From the NCBI RefSeq assembly GCF_946482605.1, contig NZ_CAMLSE010000040.1:1-64000 (forward strand): DNA of 64,000 nt, given 5' to 3'. The notes below the pieces were generated by a model, which was not told where the DNA came from, made no database searches, and saw nothing but the letters and a program-made list of their open reading frames with translations. The position numbers and the translations under genes are program-made. Shown here one piece after another: positions 8,547 to 16,939 of this stretch (the first letter of the stretch is position 1; each line of letters opens with the position of its first letter). Source of the stretch: an uncultured Dyadobacter sp. (GTDB taxonomy: Bacteria; Bacteroidota; Bacteroidia; Cytophagales; Spirosomataceae).

Positions 8547-9725
8547 ATGAACCAGAACATTCCTATGCTCAAAAAATACCTGCCGATCGCATTGGGTGGC
8601 ATGTTGCTTACCGCTTCTGCCGCATTGATGAGCAACAGTTCCAGCGATGATAAGCGGGAACAAAAAGCGTTTTCGGAAGCGAACCTGAAAGTAGACACCG
8701 TTGCAACCGGTCTGACGATGCCATGGGCTTCTGCATTGCTCCCCAATGGCGATTTGCTGGTAACAGAACGCGGCGGCAAACTGCGCCTCGTCCACGGCGG
8801 CAAGCTCGATCCGCAGGAGATCACAGGGATTCCCGAAGTACATTACAAAGGCCAGGGCGGCCTGCTCGATATCGCTTTGCATCCGGACTACAAAACAAAC
8901 GGCTGGATATACATCAGCTACTCCTCCGCAAAAAAGGAAGGCGAAGCGGGTGACGACGGCGGCGCGAATACCGCATTGATGCGCGCCAAGCTGAAAGACC
9001 ATGCATTAACCGACATTCAGCAGCTTTTCAAAGCCATCCCTAATGTGAAGGGCAATGTGCACTACGGCGGAAGGATCGTGTTTGATAAAAAAGGATACGT
9101 TTTTCTCTCCCTGGGTGAGCGCGGTCAGAAAGAGAACTCGCAGGACCTGGGCCGCGACCAGGGGAAAGTGGTGAGACTACATGAAGACGGTAAAATCCCG
9201 ACCGACAACCCGTTTGTGAAAACAACCGGAGCCAGGCCTGAAATCTGGACCTATGGCCACCGTAACCCACAGGGATTGATCATTAACCCAGCCACCGGTG
9301 TAATCTGGGAACACGAACACGGTCCGCAAGGCGGCGATGAACTGAACATCATCGAAAAAGGCAAAAACTATGGCTGGCCGCTCATTACGTTCGGTATTGA
9401 CTACGACAACAGCATTATTTCCAAAGATACCGCCCGCGCAGGATTGGAACAGCCGGTTGTTTACTGGAAGCCGTCCATTGCTCCCTGCGGTATTACATTT
9501 CTCAGCAACGACAAATACAAGGAATGGAAAGGCGACCTGCTCGTAGGTTCATTGAAGTTCATGTATTTGCAGCACCTCACCGTAAAAGGCAACAAAGTGA
9601 CCAAGCGGGAAATCATTTTCGACAAAATCGGCCGCGTGCGCGATGTGCGGATGGCTACCGACGGCAATGTATATGTGGTGCTTGAAAATTCCGGAAAAGT
9701 AGTCCGCATCAGCCCAAAAAGCTAA
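8547..9725 (+). CDS. PQQ-dependent aldose (glucose/sorbosone) dehydrogenase
   Basis: This 392-residue protein belongs to the soluble six-bladed beta-propeller sugar dehydrogenases (GSDH; YliI/Asd and sGDH relatives), which oxidise aldoses at C1 to lactones using PQQ and calcium in the periplasm. A hydrophobic N-terminus (about residues 9-29) serves as export signal. Blade signatures are LTMPWASALLPNGDLLVTERGG, GQGGLLDIALHPDY, HYGGRIVF (H172, equivalent to the catalytic base), GHRNPQGL (H238) and WEHEHGPQGGDELN. The start at 8547 or a second ATG at 8565 is possible. No PQQ biosynthesis gene lies in the window. The cytochrome c gene downstream is a plausible electron acceptor, and a TonB receptor follows, making this the first gene of a putative periplasmic oxidation module. 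Confidence 0.88.
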   Translation: MNQNIPMLKKYLPIALGGMLLTASAALMSNSSSDDKREQKAFSEANLKVDTVATGLTMPWASALLPNGDLLVTERGGKLRLVHGGKLDPQEITGIPEVHYKGQGGLLDIALHPDYKTNGWIYISYSSAKKEGEAGDDGGANTALMRAKLKDHALTDIQQLFKAIPNVKGNVHYGGRIVFDKKGYVFLSLGERGQKENSQDLGRDQGKVVRLHEDGKIPTDNPFVKTTGARPEIWTYGHRNPQGLIINPATGVIWEHEHGPQGGDELNIIEKGKNYGWPLITFGIDYDNSIISKDTARAGLEQPVVYWKPSIAPCGITFLSNDKYKEWKGDLLVGSLKFMYLQHLTVKGNKVTKREIIFDKIGRVRDVRMATDGNVYVVLENSGKVVRISPKS

Positions 9726-9735
9726 ATAATGCAAA

Positions 9736-9827
9736 GCCCGGCTCCGGGCCGACTATTCGCAGGCCTCCGGCTGGTCAGGTTTTACGTGACCAGCCGGAGG
9801 CCTGCGGGCAGGTACGCGAGTCCTGCC
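9736..9827. repeat. three consecutive hairpins between dehydrogenase and cytochrome c
   Basis: Three stems fill the 148-base gap. GCCCGG/CCGGGC (9736-9741, 9744-9749) comes first. A perfect 20-base-pair stem follows (9758-9777 with 9787-9806) around a 9-base loop. The third is GGCAGG/CCTGCC (9807-9812, 9822-9827). No T-tract follows the large stem on the plus strand, so it is not a classical intrinsic terminator. A role in mRNA stability or segmental decay between the two genes, or a dispersed palindromic repeat, is possible. Confidence 0.7.
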
Positions 9828-9873
9828 ATTCGTATCAGCGTTCCGCGCACAAAAATCACAACCATTTCACACC

Positions 9874-10284
9874 ATGAAACTGTTATTCACATTACTGTCA
9901 GCCACCACTTTTTACGCAGCGATTGCTCCTGGCCAGGACGACGAACTCGCCAAGAGCATTGAGCGGGGCAAGATGGTTTATTCCGAAAACTGCATTACCT
10001 GCCATATGGGCACGGGCGAGGGCGTCACGGCCACATTCCCCCCGTTAGCCAAAGCCGACTATCTGATGCAAACGCCCGAAAATGCCATCAAGGCTGTGAA
10101 ATTCGGATTGATCGGTAAAATTAAAGTCAATGGCGTCGATTACGATAACATGATGCCCAATCCCGGGCTTGGCAATGACGAAATTGCGGACGTCCTGAAT
10201 TACGTCAGAAATTCGTGGGGCAATTCGTCGGACAAGAAGATGATCACGGAGAAGATGGTCGAGGAAGTGAAAGAAAAAAAGTAG
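9874..10284 (+). CDS. periplasmic c-type cytochrome
   Basis: This is a 136-residue monoheme cytochrome c. A signal peptide (about residues 1-20, ending before QDDELAK) precedes a single heme-binding CITCH motif (C40, C43, H44). The distal ligand is probably one of the Met residues in DNMMPNPGLG, followed by the C-terminal helix DEIADVLNYVRNSWG typical of class I cytochromes. The tail EKMVEEVKEKK is charged. It lies 148 bases downstream of the PQQ-type dehydrogenase on the same strand, which suggests that it accepts electrons from that enzyme and passes them to a terminal oxidase. It has its own terminator. Confidence 0.92.
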   Translation: MKLLFTLLSATTFYAAIAPGQDDELAKSIERGKMVYSENCITCHMGTGEGVTATFPPLAKADYLMQTPENAIKAVKFGLIGKIKVNGVDYDNMMPNPGLGNDEIADVLNYVRNSWGNSSDKKMITEKMVEEVKEKK

Positions 10285-10302
10285 CTCGCCGTGTCAGCAT
10301 TG

Positions 10303-10337
10303 AGAGCCGCATTGTGGAAAACAATGCGGCTTTTCTA
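10303..10337 (+). terminator. intrinsic terminator after the cytochrome c gene
   Basis: AGCCGCATTGT (10305-10315) pairs with ACAATGCGGCT (10321-10331) around GGAAA, followed by TTTCTAT. Confidence 0.8.
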
Positions 10338-10417
10338 TATTAAGTATACCAATAAATATCAATCGTATACATGCCACTCCCGACGCTCCATTATTTTAAA
10401 TAAATCTAAATAAAACC

Positions 10418-10448
10418 TTGTCTACTAATCTTTCAGGACAGATATTTG
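10418..10448 (+). promoter_or_regulatory. candidate promoter of the TonB-dependent receptor
   Basis: TTG (10418-10420), 20 bases, then GATATTTG (10441-10448), one mismatch from TAnnTTTG. The predicted transcript start is about 30 bases before the ATG at 10485. Confidence 0.45.
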
Positions 10449-10484
10449 CGCGCTTGTTAACTATTTAGTCCAATTTTAAATACA

Positions 10485-12860
10485 ATGAAAAATCTTTATA
10501 TTTTAATCCTGCTCCTGCTAGCCGGCCTGACTGCCTCTGCGCAAACCGGCAGAATATCAGGCCAGATACTGAGCTCCGACGGGCAACCGGCGGCGCAAGT
10601 TTCGGTCGGAATCAAGGGAAGTTCAAGGGGCGCTATATCCGACGATCAAGGAAAATTCACAATTGAGAAAGTCAAAGCAGGCGCGCATACTGTGTTGATC
10701 AGCTTTGTGGGCTCGGCTACCCAGCAGAAAGATGTCGAAGTGGCGGCCGGCGAAACCGTCAACATCTCCGTTACCCTGGCTGAAAGTGCCAATGAATTGC
10801 AGGAAGTGATTGTTAAAGGCGGCACAGGCTACAAAACCGACCAGGTGTCATCCAGTATGAAACTGCTGACACCTATTCTCGAAACACCTCAGAATGTACA
10901 GGTTGTGACATCCAAAGTGATGGCCGATCAGCAGGTGATCAGTATGAGCGACGGCCTGATCCGTAACGTCAGCGGTGCGGTGCGTCTCGAACACTGGGGC
11001 GATATGTATGCCAACATCACCATGCGCGGCTCTCAAATCCAGGCTTTCCGTAATGGTTTCAACGTCGTCAATTCGTTCTGGGGCCCTTTGACGGAGGATA
11101 TGAGCTTTGTAGATCACATCGAGTTTGTGAAGGGGCCGGCTGGATTTATGCTCGCAAACGGCGATCCAAGCGGTCTGTACAACGTGGTGACCAAAAAGCC
11201 AACCGGGCAAACCAAGGGAGAGGTGTCCTTAACCATGGGCAGCTTCGACCTGTACCGTGCCACGCTCGACCTTGACGGCAAATTGAGTAAAGACAGCAAA
11301 TTCCTTTACCGCCTTAATATTGCCGGGCAAAATAAGGGATCTTTCCGGCCAAACGAATTCAACAACCGTTACAGCATTGCACCGGTCGTTTCTTACCAGC
11401 TGGATGCCAAGACCAAACTGACCGCGGAATACACCCTTCAGTATGCAAAAATGTCGGACGTAGGCTCCTTCTATGTGTTCTCTTCTGACGGATATGCCTC
11501 ACTGCCGCGTGATTTCACGACGACGCCCCAGGGGCTCGCACCTTCCAAGATCAAGGATCAGAGCTTTTTTGTCAACTTGCAGCACCAGATTAATGCAGAT
11601 TGGAAACTGACCGCACAAGTAGGTTACTTCAATTACGCCCTGAACGGGAGCAGCATGTGGCCAGCAGTGGTGAACCCGAATGGTACGATGATCCGGAGTG
11701 TAGGCATCTGGGACGCAAAAAGCGAAATGACGCTGGCGCAAGCATTTGTAAACGGAGATGTAAAAACAGGGACTGTTAAACACCGCATTCTCGGCGGCAT
11801 CGATGTAGGTAGCAAAAATTACTTTGCCGACTGGGCTCAGTCATTCGCGCTGGATTCGGCAGGCGCTGAATTCGATCCAAAAAATCCTTATTACGGCAAG
11901 CCTGTCATGGGTTATCCCGTCTTCGACCGCACCCAGAACCTCGAAGCCCGGGCTGTTGCCGGCGGTGGAACGCAGGACCAGAATTACACCGGTATATACC
12001 TACAAGACGAATTGGATTTTCTGGATAACAAGATCCGCCTCACGCTGGCAGGTCGCTATACCTACGTAAAACAAGCGTCATTCGGAGGCGACGCTCAGGA
12101 GGCGAAACATTTCTCGCCGCGCGTCGGGCTAAGCATTTCGCTAACCAAAAATACCTCCCTTTATGCCTTGTACGACCAGGCATTCATCCCGCAGTCGGGC
12201 CGCATCACGAATGGCTCTGTGAAACCCATTACCGGCAACAATACCGAATTCGGGGTAAAACGCGATTGGGCCGATGGCCGTTGGAACACCACTCTGGCAT
12301 TCTACCGGATCCTGAAAAACAATGAGCTGACCGCCGATCCCAACAGTCCTCCTAATGCAGGTTTGAGCGTCGTATTGGGCCAGAAAAGAGCACAAGGCGT
12401 TGAATTCGATCTTCGCGGGACGGTGATCAACGGCTTGGACCTGACTGCCAACTATGCCTATACCAATTCGGAAGTATCCAAAGTGACCGAAGGTGTAACC
12501 GACATCAAAGTGGGCGATCTGATCCCGGGTTTTGCGAAACATACCGTAAATGGTTGGTTGAGCTATAAAGTACAGCACGGCACTTTGAAAGGAGCCGGTG
12601 TTTCTGCTGGCTTCACCTACCTTGCAGGCCGTGCAACTACCAACTGGAGTACGTCCAATTCCAGCCTCAACCAACCCGACTATTTCAAACTTGACGGCGG
12701 GTTGTTCTGGGAGAAAGACAAAATCCGCATCACAGCCAATGTATTCAACGTACTGGACAAATACCTGTACAGCGGCGGCTACTACGACTGGCTGAAATCT
12801 TACTACTGGCAGGCGGAAGCGCCAAGGAACTACCGCCTGAGCATTACTTACAAGTTCTAA
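10485..12860 (+). CDS. TonB-dependent receptor, siderophore-receptor type
   Basis: This is a 791-residue outer-membrane receptor. A signal peptide (MKNLYILILLLLAGLTASAQ) leads to a carboxypeptidase-regulatory-like domain (about 22-105), then a plug domain (SSSMKLLTPILETPQNVQVVTSKVM, SQIQAFRNG, VEFVKGPAGFMLANGDPSG) and a 22-strand barrel ending with aromatic F in YRLSITYKF. The plug sequence is of the ferrisiderophore-receptor class rather than SusC. No SusD gene accompanies it. The neighbouring PQQ-type dehydrogenase and cytochrome c raise the possibility that it imports PQQ, as the TonB receptor PqqU (YncD) does in Escherichia coli, but a siderophore or other metal chelate remains the default. 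It has its own promoter and terminator. Confidence 0.9.
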   Translation: MKNLYILILLLLAGLTASAQTGRISGQILSSDGQPAAQVSVGIKGSSRGAISDDQGKFTIEKVKAGAHTVLISFVGSATQQKDVEVAAGETVNISVTLAESANELQEVIVKGGTGYKTDQVSSSMKLLTPILETPQNVQVVTSKVMADQQVISMSDGLIRNVSGAVRLEHWGDMYANITMRGSQIQAFRNGFNVVNSFWGPLTEDMSFVDHIEFVKGPAGFMLANGDPSGLYNVVTKKPTGQTKGEVSLTMGSFDLYRATLDLDGKLSKDSKFLYRLNIAGQNKGSFRPNEFNNRYSIAPVVSYQLDAKTKLTAEYTLQYAKMSDVGSFYVFSSDGYASLPRDFTTTPQGLAPSKIKDQSFFVNLQHQINADWKLTAQVGYFNYALNGSSMWPAVVNPNGTMIRSVGIWDAKSEMTLAQAFVNGDVKTGTVKHRILGGIDVGSKNYFADWAQSFALDSAGAEFDPKNPYYGKPVMGYPVFDRTQNLEARAVAGGGTQDQNYTGIYLQDELDFLDNKIRLTLAGRYTYVKQASFGGDAQEAKHFSPRVGLSISLTKNTSLYALYDQAFIPQSGRITNGSVKPITGNNTEFGVKRDWADGRWNTTLAFYRILKNNELTADPNSPPNAGLSVVLGQKRAQGVEFDLRGTVINGLDLTANYAYTNSEVSKVTEGVTDIKVGDLIPGFAKHTVNGWLSYKVQHGTLKGAGVSAGFTYLAGRATTNWSTSNSSLNQPDYFKLDGGLFWEKDKIRITANVFNVLDKYLYSGGYYDWLKSYYWQAEAPRNYRLSITYKF

Positions 12861-12877
12861 AAGGTATTCTTATTATA

Positions 12878-12911
12878 TGCAAAAAGGCTTCTTTCGGGAA
12901 GCCTTTTTGCA
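12878..12911. terminator. bidirectional terminator between receptor and gluconokinase
   Basis: TGCAAAAAGGCTTC pairs with GAAGCCTTTTTGCA around TTTCGG. The stem has A and T runs on both sides and lies between the convergent stop codons. Confidence 0.85.
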
Positions 12912-14372
12912 TTAAACGGCGTGAGCCATCATCAGCTGAGCGCCTTTGCTGAACTTTCGTGCCAGCGCGTCGTATTTTTCATGAACCGTATCGTGCGGGT
13001 CAAACTCCTTGCCTACCGAGGTAAATGCTTCCAGTTCCGAAAACTCCTTCACGATCCCCAGCGCCTTTAGTCCCATCATAGCTGCTCCGACAGCGCCGGT
13101 TTCGACAGTTTCATTGAGCCTTACCCGCTTGCCAAATACATCAGAAAGCATCTGCACCCAGATCTCGCTCCGGGCAAAGCCGCCGTTGGCATAGATCGTG
13201 TCGATCAGCTGCTTTTCCATCAGGATCTTTCCAACGCCGTACAGGTTCAGCAGAATGCCTTCCATGACTGCACGCGCGAAATGCGCACGGGTATGCATGA
13301 TGTCGAGACCCGAAAAACCTCCCCGCACGGATGAGCTCCATAGCGGTGCCCGCTCACCCAGAAGATAGGGATAAAAGAGCAGGCCCTCGGCACCCGGCCT
13401 GATAGCGGCTGCCTCCCTGAAAACGGCGTCGTACTCTTCCTTTGAGAAAAAAGTATTCATCAGCCATTCAAAAATAACAGCACCGTTGTTGGACGGTCCG
13501 CCGACGATGTAAGTCTTTTCGTCGAGGACATAGCAGAACGTCTGCATCAGTGGATCGGAGAATGGCTTATCCGAGCAAATCCTCACTGCGGCACTGGTGC
13601 CGATGGTAACAGCCATGGAACCGGTTTTGATAGCGCCACTACCGAGGTTAGCCAGACAGCCGTCACTGGCACCCATCACAAGCGACGTGCCCTCAGCCAG
13701 TTCAGCCGGGTTCCCCGCTGGAATTTTGACAATGTGATAAGGCGAAACCGCCGTGGGCAGCTTTTCAGCTTTGAGTCCGAGCTTTTTCAGGGTGTACGCG
13801 TCCCACTGCATTTCCCGGATATTGAACATCCCCGTAGCGGACGCAATGGAATAATCGACGAGGAATTCGCCGGTCAGCCGGTAAATAATATACTCTTTAA
13901 CCCCGACAAACTTGCGTGCTTTCCGATAAATCTCCGGCTCGTTTTTCTTCATCCACAACAGTTTACACACCGGCGTCATGGCGTGAATGGGTGTACCGTT
14001 GTTGTAGTAGATCTTCTTACCAACCTGTGAGCCACGCAGCCTGGTGGCAACGTCGGCGCTGCGATTATCGGCCCAGATGATGAGCCTGGTAAGTTCTTTG
14101 CCGTCTTTGTCCAGCGCAAGCACACCATGCATGGCCGCGCTGAAACTGATCCCTGCCAGCTCCCCGTGCCCTTTTGCGAGGCTCACTACCTTTTTCAGTG
14201 TCTTACAGGCTGCCTGAAAAATCTCTTCGGGGTCCTGCTCACTCCAATCGGGCTGCGGATGCTGCATTTCATAACTCTCACTGTTTGAGGCAAGAATTGC
14301 CCCTGAAACGGTATCAAAAGCAACAGATTTGACGTTCGTTGTGCCGATGTCACAACCAATTATATAGGGCAT
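12912..14372 (-). CDS. gntK: FGGY-family carbohydrate kinase, probable gluconokinase
   Basis: The 486 residues carry the FGGY N-terminal domain (YIIGCDIGTTNVKSVAFD, WSEQDPEEIF, ISFSAAMHGVLALD, IIWADNRS) and C-terminal domain (MAVTIGTSAAVRI, GGPSNNGAVIFEWLM, YANGGFARSEIWVQMLSDVFGK). The N-terminus and AMHG/WADNRS segments fit gluconokinases of the FGGY class, which phosphorylate gluconate to 6-phosphogluconate; xylulose kinase is the main alternative. The ATG at 14372 is preferred over a TTG six bases upstream. It is convergent with the TonB receptor. If the upstream dehydrogenase makes gluconolactone from glucose, this kinase would bring the product into the pentose phosphate pathway, although a gluconate permease is not seen nearby. 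Confidence 0.85.
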   Translation of the reverse strand: MPYIIGCDIGTTNVKSVAFDTVSGAILASNSESYEMQHPQPDWSEQDPEEIFQAACKTLKKVVSLAKGHGELAGISFSAAMHGVLALDKDGKELTRLIIWADNRSADVATRLRGSQVGKKIYYNNGTPIHAMTPVCKLLWMKKNEPEIYRKARKFVGVKEYIIYRLTGEFLVDYSIASATGMFNIREMQWDAYTLKKLGLKAEKLPTAVSPYHIVKIPAGNPAELAEGTSLVMGASDGCLANLGSGAIKTGSMAVTIGTSAAVRICSDKPFSDPLMQTFCYVLDEKTYIVGGPSNNGAVIFEWLMNTFFSKEEYDAVFREAAAIRPGAEGLLFYPYLLGERAPLWSSSVRGGFSGLDIMHTRAHFARAVMEGILLNLYGVGKILMEKQLIDTIYANGGFARSEIWVQMLSDVFGKRVRLNETVETGAVGAAMMGLKALGIVKEFSELEAFTSVGKEFDPHDTVHEKYDALARKFSKGAQLMMAHAV

Positions 14373-14723
14373 TGGCAATTTCTTTTAGAGGAAAAAACCA
14401 CATTTCCGGACTGGAAACGGAAGCTTGCTGTTACTAAAACAAATGTATGGATTTTGAGATAATCGACAAGTTTAGCGGGCATTGCCATCCGCTGCCTTCG
14501 GGCTTTTCTTCGAATGAATCGGATTTAAACCGGACACTACCAGCGACAACAGATCTAATGGCCGGTTTATGGCCACGTCCATGCTACACCATTTGAGCCG
14601 CGTCTTCAATAACCCTGAACCCGCCCAAGCAGGATACTTTGGCAAAAAATGATTGTGAATGCGAGAAACTTAACGCTGATTGATTATTTTCGCAGCATTG
14701 AAAGCAATTAATACAATCTGAAT
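14373..14723. other. intergenic region without a recognisable gene
   Basis: These 351 bases separate the divergently transcribed gluconokinase and small membrane protein. I see no open frame with protein-like composition, no strong hairpin and no tRNA. A TATTTTCG at 14685-14692, one mismatch from the -7 consensus, could serve the small membrane protein. Confidence 0.5.
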
Positions 14724-14909
14724 ATGTCTGGAACATCACATACCGAATCAACCTCACTGCCCAGCTTCGCTTATATCGCGGCATTTCTCATTCTTTTCGT
14801 AATCCTGGCGGTGTTTGGCGACCTGTTCACATTCATCCTCGGTACGATCGGCCTTGTGGTGACTTTCGCGGCGTTCTACAAGGACCACAGCCACGACGAC
14901 CATCATTGA
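14724..14909 (+). CDS. small membrane protein with a His-rich tail
   Basis: This 61-residue protein has a hydrophilic N-terminus (MSGTSHTESTSLPSF), one long hydrophobic region from about residue 14 to 53 that can form two transmembrane helices with a short GDLF turn, and the tail YKDHSHDDHH. The composition (Leu, Phe, Val, Ile, Ala) and the ATG after an AT-rich leader support a real gene. No family is recognised. The His/Asp tail could bind a metal ion or simply be the cytosolic end. It stands alone, convergent with the metallophosphoesterase. Confidence 0.65.
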   Translation: MSGTSHTESTSLPSFAYIAAFLILFVILAVFGDLFTFILGTIGLVVTFAAFYKDHSHDDHH

Positions 14910-14939
14910 CATTTTGCCCGCAGGGCACACAAGATATCT

Positions 14940-16169
14940 TTACCGGACGGCCAGCTCAGGAATCGCATTGACGACTTTCCAATCGAGCTGGCCGTTTGTT
15001 GTATCAATATCCCACCTTTCTTCCAGTATACAGTTATCTTCCAGGTCGCGATACTCGGCAATGAGCCGGCGATCCTTCAAGATCAGCCGCACAAATCCGT
15101 TGTACCCGAGCGCATGACCTTTGATCTCTGTCCGCAAACGCCTGTCGTAGTAGTCGATCTTATGTAACTCACCCTGATCAGGCATTCTCAGATCCACCGG
15201 CAAACCGCCGTGCCCGATGCACCGTCCGTAAGCCATCGGCCCTTTACCGTTCCGGTCCAGCCGATACACTACCATCCGATGATCGTGTCCCCAGAGCCAG
15301 ATCACCGGACGCTCGGCCTCGCTCATTAACTTCCTCAGCTGTTCTCCCGGCCTTAAATACTCCTCCCGAAAAGCCGATATATAAGGATGGTGGCTCAGAA
15401 ACACCAGTCCCCGGGTGTCCTGCGGGTCGCCCAGTTTCACCACATCCCTTAACCAGGCAACCTGCTCCTTCCGGAGATGGCAGTCGGGCGGGGAGAGAAT
15501 TTCAATGAAAGGCCGTCCCACGGAAGTATACCCGGTATCAATGCCTATAATCCGCCAGTGATCATTTTCCAGGCAAAAGAAACCCGCCTGCTGTGTTTTT
15601 CGTATCTCCCCCACCTGGGCATACATAGCCGGAAGCAGATGCTGAAAAAATGCATTACCATTGGAATACATTTCATGATTCCCCGACAAAGCCAGACTCC
15701 CCGACGCTCCATAATACCAGGAAGCATAAGGTGCAGTAAAGTTGTCCTCCACTTCTTTGGGCGTACCTACGAAATAGATATCTCCCATGTGGATAGTATA
15801 ATCGGGTGCATGTCGCGCCACAAGATTGGCAACCGTGTCCGACTCGGCTGTGTCGCTGGCCCAGTCGGATAGCAGGGCAATGCTGATTTCATCTCTCGAA
15901 ACAACGGAGGATTGCAGCGGGTAAATGCCGCTGTCCTCATTCCTTGGATAAGCCTGGTAGGGATGCCTCGCTCCAAAACGGCTCCGGAGATAATGCCACG
16001 CGAAGCCGATCAGGTTGGTTTTAAAAAACTCGGAAATAGCATTGGTTACCGAAGAGGTCTGCTCCACACGTTTTTCATACAATTCCAATTGCGTTTTGGC
16101 GTGGTTCTCAGCCTCGCTATGGCCCAGATCCAGGTATTTATGAGCACGCTCCTTGGGACTTTCAGGCAT
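14940..16169 (-). CDS. metallophosphoesterase, purple-acid-phosphatase-like
   Basis: The 409-residue calcineurin-like phosphoesterase shows the five metal-ligand blocks: SDWAS (D102), MGDIYFVG (D130, Y132), GNHEMYSNG (N164, H165), FLSHHPYIS (H260 or H261), and WGHDHRMVVY (H295, H297). The GDxxY and GHxH forms are those of purple acid phosphatase relatives, but the first block has SDWA where GDWG is usual. An N-terminal segment of about 90 residues (helical, HKYLDLGHSEAENHAKTQ) has no recognised domain, and no signal peptide is visible, so a cytosolic location is likely. It probably cleaves phosphomonoesters or diesters; substrate unknown. Confidence 0.85.
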   Translation of the reverse strand: MPESPKERAHKYLDLGHSEAENHAKTQLELYEKRVEQTSSVTNAISEFFKTNLIGFAWHYLRSRFGARHPYQAYPRNEDSGIYPLQSSVVSRDEISIALLSDWASDTAESDTVANLVARHAPDYTIHMGDIYFVGTPKEVEDNFTAPYASWYYGASGSLALSGNHEMYSNGNAFFQHLLPAMYAQVGEIRKTQQAGFFCLENDHWRIIGIDTGYTSVGRPFIEILSPPDCHLRKEQVAWLRDVVKLGDPQDTRGLVFLSHHPYISAFREEYLRPGEQLRKLMSEAERPVIWLWGHDHRMVVYRLDRNGKGPMAYGRCIGHGGLPVDLRMPDQGELHKIDYYDRRLRTEIKGHALGYNGFVRLILKDRRLIAEYRDLEDNCILEERWDIDTTNGQLDWKVVNAIPELAVR

Positions 16170-16316
16170 TGCAGACAGTTTTTAATGGGTGTTGACGGGT
16201 AAAGAAAACAATAACGAGGCTAACACCAATTAAAGGTCCCGTTTTTCTTGATCAGAGAGGTCTATTTGACCATATGATCAAGGCCGTTACCATTAGTTAA
16301 ATATTTGACTGCGATA

Positions 16317-16347
16317 TTGATAATCGCATTCCTTCCCGCTACCTTTC
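16317..16347 (+). promoter_or_regulatory. candidate promoter of the DinB gene
   Basis: TTG (16317-16319), 20 bases, then TACCTTTC (16340-16347), one mismatch from TAnnTTTG. The ATG follows 34 bases later. Confidence 0.45.
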
Positions 16348-16381
16348 GCGAAATTATATCAACCACCAAAACAAAAATCGA

Positions 16382-16897
16382 ATGAAAAGAATCGCTATCA
16401 TCTGCATGACGTTGTTCGGAGCACATTATGCATCTGCACAGACCACAGTTGCCAAGCAAATCGCAGACTGGGAAAGAGCAAAAATCTACACCAAAGAGTA
16501 TCTGGATGCTATGCCGGATGACGGATATGCATTGAAACCGACCCCGGAGATCCGTTCCTTTGCACAGCAGATGGATCACCTTGCCGACGCAAATTTCGCA
16601 TTCATTTCGGCTGCAACCGGTAAGAAGAGCCCTATGGAAGGATCAGCAGAGAAAATGGCTGACCAATCCAAAGCCTCAGTGACCAAAGCAGTTATGTCCA
16701 GCTATGATTTTATCATTACTGCCCTGAAAGGTATGACCGACGCGGATTTTGCCAAAGATGTGAAAGTATTCGGAATGGACATGAAAGCCGGTGCTGCTTT
16801 CGAAAAAGCATTCGAACACCAGACCCACCACCGTGGGCAGACGACGGTGTACATCCGTATGAAAGGTGCTACGCCTCCCAAGGAAAAGTTATTCTAA
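16382..16897 (+). CDS. exported DinB family protein
   Basis: This is a 171-residue four-helix DinB/YfiT-like protein with an N-terminal signal peptide (MKRIAIICMTLFGAHYASAQ). DinB folds bind a metal through three His; here H66 (QQMDHLADANF) and the H146-x-x-x-H150 pair (EHQTHHRGQ) fit those positions. Family members include thiol-dependent S-transferases and DNA-damage-induced proteins, but most are uncharacterised. Export to the periplasm, as the signal peptide suggests, is common for DinB homologues in Bacteroidota. It is a single-gene unit with its own promoter and a shared terminator. Confidence 0.88.
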   Translation: MKRIAIICMTLFGAHYASAQTTVAKQIADWERAKIYTKEYLDAMPDDGYALKPTPEIRSFAQQMDHLADANFAFISAATGKKSPMEGSAEKMADQSKASVTKAVMSSYDFIITALKGMTDADFAKDVKVFGMDMKAGAAFEKAFEHQTHHRGQTTVYIRMKGATPPKEKLF

Positions 16898-16900
16898 TCC

Positions 16901-16939
16901 ATAAAGCAAAAAAGGGCCGATGGCCCTTTTTTGCTTTAT
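16901..16939. terminator. bidirectional terminator, perfect 18-base-pair stem
   Basis: ATAAAGCAAAAAAGGGCC pairs perfectly with GGCCCTTTTTTGCTTTAT around GAT, between the convergent DinB and glycosyltransferase genes. Confidence 0.9.
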
